Positions 61,043 through 64,000 of a DNA stretch of 64,000 nt are shown here, one piece after another. Source of the stretch: CAXBMB01 sp052078155 (lineage in GTDB: Bacteria; Pseudomonadota; Alphaproteobacteria; Kiloniellales; DSM-21159); assembly GCA_052078155.1 (NCBI GenBank), contig JBQJBP010000004.1:191586-255585 (forward strand). The letters run 5' to 3'. The notes under the pieces were generated by a model that saw nothing but the letters and a program-made list of their open reading frames with translations, ran no database searches and was not told where the DNA came from. Position 1 is the first letter of the stretch. Each line of letters opens with the position of its first letter. Position numbers and translations under genes: made by a program.

Positions 61043-64000
61043 CTAGGTCAGCCAATCTTGGGACAAATCAACATATCCATCTTCTGATCCATCTGCCGCA
61101 TCCAAGGCAGATAAATGCGCTCCAAAAACAAGGAAACTATCACCATTTCCGGCATCTCCAATCAGAAGGTCCGCTTTCGCGTCGTCATCTACATATCCAG
61201 CTGAAGAGACAGACCAACCCAATTTGTCTGCATCGTTTAATCCTTCAAAAACAACCCCATGGGTTTGATTCATGTCAGACAGGTCAATTCGCCCATCAGC
61301 GGATCCACCTGCAACCGTATCCAATGCCGATAATTGAGAACCATAAACCAAATAGACCTGCCCTGTGTTGTTGCTTCCATTTGACTCAGCGTGGGGTGCA
61401 GCTAGGAGGATATCATCTACTCCATCCCCATCGACATCACCCGCAGAGGCAACACTGTGACCAAGCTGGTCCCCACTGTCAGCTGCTTCAAAGACATAGC
61501 CGAATGTCTGATCCATATCTGAAAGATCGATGACACCGTCAGCGGCCCCACCATCAGCTTCATCCAATGAAGTTAACTGATCGCCAAAAATCAGGTAGGC
61601 ATCACCGCCGCCAGAGCTACTTCTTGCACCAATCAGCAAATCATCAACGACCAACCCTGTAGCTGGATTGACACCAAGGTTTACCTGCCCTGCAGATGAA
61701 ACACTGTAACCTGTATCAGATACCCCTTGCTCACCAACAATCGTGAATCCAGTGGTTACATCCAAATCTGAGACATCAATGACACCATTTGGGTTGCCCT
61801 GAGTGCCCCCTAAGGCGTCCAAATTCTCTAATTGACCACCGAGCAAAACATACACCTCACCTCGACCAGCGTCTGGCGAAGAAACCACTAAATCGTCAAA
61901 ACCATCCCCATCAAGATCACCAGCTGAAGCAACGGAAAACCCAAGATGATCATTCTGATCGGCACCAATGATTTGGAAGCCAGTTGATTTATCTAAATGA
62001 TCAAGATTGATGTATCCAGCAGTTGCTCCTGCGTTGTCTAAAGCAGCAAGCTCAGACCCGAAAAGAACATAAGCTTCACCGGAGTTGTTGCCATTGTTAA
62101 ACTGCCCGTTGCCCTCAGCTTTATCAGCGCCAATGATCAGATCGTCGAGCCCATCGTTGTTCACATCCCCCGCTGATGAAACAGATATTCCACTAAAGTC
62201 GCTCGCATCCATACCTCTGATAATGTAGCCGAAAACGCCGGATTTCCACAGATCGTCCAGATCAATCTTTCCATCGGCGGGATTTCCGTCTGCTGTGTCC
62301 ATTGCGGAGAACTGGGATCCGAAAATCAAATAGCTTTCTCCGGCACTTGTGCTGCTCCCATTGATATCGGCTTTTGGTGCACCAATTAGCAAATCCGGCA
62401 GAGTATCGCCGTCTACATCCCCCACTGATGCGACGCTGGTGCCAGCAGCATCGCCACCATCGATACCTTCAAAAATGTACCCGGTAGTGCCATTCATGTC
62501 TGCTAGGTTGATGTTACCGTCAGCAGCCCCACCGTCCGCGACGTCTAGTGCAGACAACTGATCGGCAAAAACCAGGTAAACCTCTCCAGCCCCATTTTCA
62601 GCTCCAATCAGCAAATCCCCTTCAAGGTTGGACACCGAAATCTCAGAAGTTCCTGTACCCTCAATGGTGTAGTGAGAGACAGAGGGGTCAACAACTGCTG
62701 TTGGATCAGAAGTTAGCGTATAGACATGGCCGTCTGTGTCATCAAACTCCACTTCTACTCTAAATTGGTCACCTGACGCATCATAACCAAGCTCAAAGGT
62801 CGCATCGGTGGCGTTGGCAACGTCCACCCAATCGGTGCCATCGAACTTCTGCCACTGATAACTGAAGGTGCCCAGGCCGTCAGGATCACTGATGGCGCTG
62901 ATGTCTGCTGTTAATGTCAGACCTTCCGTCGGCGACCCACTAATCGTCACATTGCCCGTTGGCAGTTGGTCGTCATCAATGACGGTGACGGTTCCTGTGG
63001 TCATCTCATAAGGACCATGGCCGTCCAGATCACTGAACACCAAAACGACACGAACCTGATCAGGGGCCAAATCATGGTTTAGCTGATAGCTATCGCTATC
63101 GGTTGAGTCTGAAATGACCGTCCAGGGGTCCGTTGCTCCGCCATCGCTGGAACTCTCCCAACGGTAAGTGAAGGGCCCAAGGCCATCCAGATCAACAATG
63201 CTGGAAGTGTCAGCGGTCAACACCAGGCCTTCCGTCGGGTTTCCAGAAATTACCGGCGATCCCGTCGGAAGTTGATCAGCGTCGATGACGGTCACAGCAT
63301 CAGAGTACTGGGTGTAGTTGTGACCATCTGTATCATCAAAGGTGGTTTCAACTCGGTACTGCTCACCGGCCATCTCAAAGCCAAGCTCAAAGGTCGCATC
63401 GGTGGCGTTGGCAACGTCCACCCAATCGGTGCCATCGAATTTCTGCCACTGATAACTGAAGGTGCCCAGGCCGTCAGGATCACTGATGGCACTGATGTCT
63501 GCTGTTAATGTCAGACCTTCCGTCGGCGACCCACTAATCGTCACATTGCCCGTCGGAAGTTGGTCGTCATCAATGACGGTGACGGTTCCTGTGGTCATCT
63601 CATAAGGACCATGGCCGTCCAGATCACTGAACACCAAAACAACACGAACCTGATCAGGGGCCAAATCATGGTTTAGCTGATAGCTATCGCTATCGGTTGA
63701 GTCTGAAATGACCGTCCAGGGGTCCGTTGCTCCGCCATCGCTGGAACTCTCCCAACGGTAAGTGAAGGGCCCAAGGCCATCCAGATCAACAATGCTGGAA
63801 GTGTCAGCGGTCAACACCAGGCCTTCCGTCGGGTTTCCAGAAATTACCGGCGATCCCGTCGGAAGTTGATCAGCGTCGATGACGGTCACAGCATCAGAGT
63901 ACTGGGTGTAGTTGTGACCATCTGTATCATCAAAGGTGGTTTCAACTCGGTACTGCTCACCGGCCATCTCAAAGCCAAGCTCAAAGGTCGCATCGGTGGC
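61043..64000 (-). CDS. large surface protein: tandem Ig/cadherin-like repeats and FG-GAP propeller, C-terminal part
   Basis: The gene starts beyond the window; at least 985 residues are seen. The upstream part has alternating Ig/cadherin-like domains of about 100 residues (DQLPTGNVTISGSPTEGL; SYQWQKFDGTDWVD). From about 62650 downstream there are seven FG-GAP repeats (ASAGDVDGDGVDDILLAAP type) with DxDxDG calcium sites, enough for a closed integrin-like seven-blade propeller. It ends DGYVDLSQDWLT, without an LPXTG or other anchor. It is likely secreted, perhaps by a type I system like the RTX proteins. The true N-terminus is unknown. Confidence 0.85.
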   Translation of the reverse strand, partial: ATDATFELGFEMAGEQYRVETTFDDTDGHNYTQYSDAVTVIDADQLPTGSPVISGNPTEGLVLTADTSSIVDLDGLGPFTYRWESSSDGGATDPWTVISDSTDSDSYQLNHDLAPDQVRVVLVFSDLDGHGPYEMTTGTVTVIDDDQLPTGNVTISGSPTEGLTLTADISAISDPDGLGTFSYQWQKFDGTDWVDVANATDATFELGFEMAGEQYRVETTFDDTDGHNYTQYSDAVTVIDADQLPTGSPVISGNPTEGLVLTADTSSIVDLDGLGPFTYRWESSSDGGATDPWTVISDSTDSDSYQLNHDLAPDQVRVVLVFSDLDGHGPYEMTTGTVTVIDDDQLPTGNVTISGSPTEGLTLTADISAISDPDGLGTFSYQWQKFDGTDWVDVANATDATFELGYDASGDQFRVEVEFDDTDGHVYTLTSDPTAVVDPSVSHYTIEGTGTSEISVSNLEGDLLIGAENGAGEVYLVFADQLSALDVADGGAADGNINLADMNGTTGYIFEGIDGGDAAGTSVASVGDVDGDTLPDLLIGAPKADINGSSTSAGESYLIFGSQFSAMDTADGNPADGKIDLDDLWKSGVFGYIIRGMDASDFSGISVSSAGDVNNDGLDDLIIGADKAEGNGQFNNGNNSGEAYVLFGSELAALDNAGATAGYINLDHLDKSTGFQIIGADQNDHLGFSVASAGDLDGDGFDDLVVSSPDAGRGEVYVLLGGQLENLDALGGTQGNPNGVIDVSDLDVTTGFTIVGEQGVSDTGYSVSSAGQVNLGVNPATGLVVDDLLIGARSSSGGGDAYLIFGDQLTSLDEADGGAADGVIDLSDMDQTFGYVFEAADSGDQLGHSVASAGDVDGDGVDDILLAAPHAESNGSNNTGQVYLVYGSQLSALDTVAGGSADGRIDLSDMNQTHGVVFEGLNDADKLGWSVSSAGYVDDDAKADLLIGDAGNGDSFLVFGAHLSALDAADGSEDGYVDLSQDWLT
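62800..63987 (-). repeat. two 594-bp tandem coding repeats
   Basis: 62800-63393 and 63394-63987 are nearly identical, differing at only a few bases, and encode 198 residues each (two domains). The repeat seems to continue past the window. Confidence 0.9.

Overview
The window looks like part of an alphaproteobacterial chromosome, probably a member of the Rhodospirillales or a related order. The evidence is the gene order rne / amiC / mrcA / prfB at 43.9-53.9 kb, a glmS / glmU / gph block, an RNase E whose S1 domain is split by an acidic insert, a type-II lumazine synthase, and dispersed intergenic palindromes that begin GAGCATGATC. No rRNA or phage genes are seen; there is one tRNA (Val-CAC).

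Layout. 0-7.5 kb: the end of a BCCT transporter, a 33-residue membrane peptide coupled to it, and four RTX (calcium-binding nonapeptide) proteins. 7.6-13.4 kb: ribH, glmS, glmU, gph, tRNA-Val and a small tautomerase. 13.7-24.7 kb: signalling and accessory genes (phosphopantetheinyl transferase, PAS histidine kinase, pentapeptide protein, GGDEF cyclase, DUF3445 haem oxidoreductase, Sel1 protein, lipoprotein, two PPC/DUF296 proteins, GST). 25-29 kb: two more RTX proteins of a second subfamily. 29-36 kb: thiolase, glyoxalase-fold protein, three glycosyltransferases including two GT9 heptosyltransferase-like enzymes, and a lipoprotein. 36.3-42.9 kb: ygfZ followed directly by a compact type II-C CRISPR-Cas9 locus. 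42.9-54 kb: a MepA-like peptidase and the cell-envelope/RNA block prfB, mrcA, amiC, rne. 54-61 kb: carbonic anhydrase, HxlR regulator, aminotransferase, gamma-glutamyltransferase-like lipoprotein and M48 protease. 61-64 kb: the C-terminal part of a large surface protein with cadherin/Ig-like repeats and a seven-blade FG-GAP propeller.

The most interesting part is the CRISPR region. A 1099-residue Cas9 has no cas1, cas2 or csn2 beside it. It is flanked by two arrays whose transcripts point towards it (17 repeats on +, 5 on -). Every repeat ends in a -10-like TAGAAT. A canonical tracrRNA gene lies just upstream of cas9 on the - strand. About 375 bp further left is a second tracr-like gene in which the first part of a CRISPR repeat is joined by a short loop to a shortened anti-repeat and the same tracr tail and terminator, which amounts to a naturally fused single-guide RNA. 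The guide portion ends exactly where the repeat begins, and its last 12 bases match a site over a candidate cas9 promoter. This suggests that Cas9 represses its own gene, as tracr-L does in the type II-A system of Streptococcus pyogenes, but here through a separate, duplicated tracr gene in a type II-C system. The sequence relationships are visible directly; the regulatory function is inferred.
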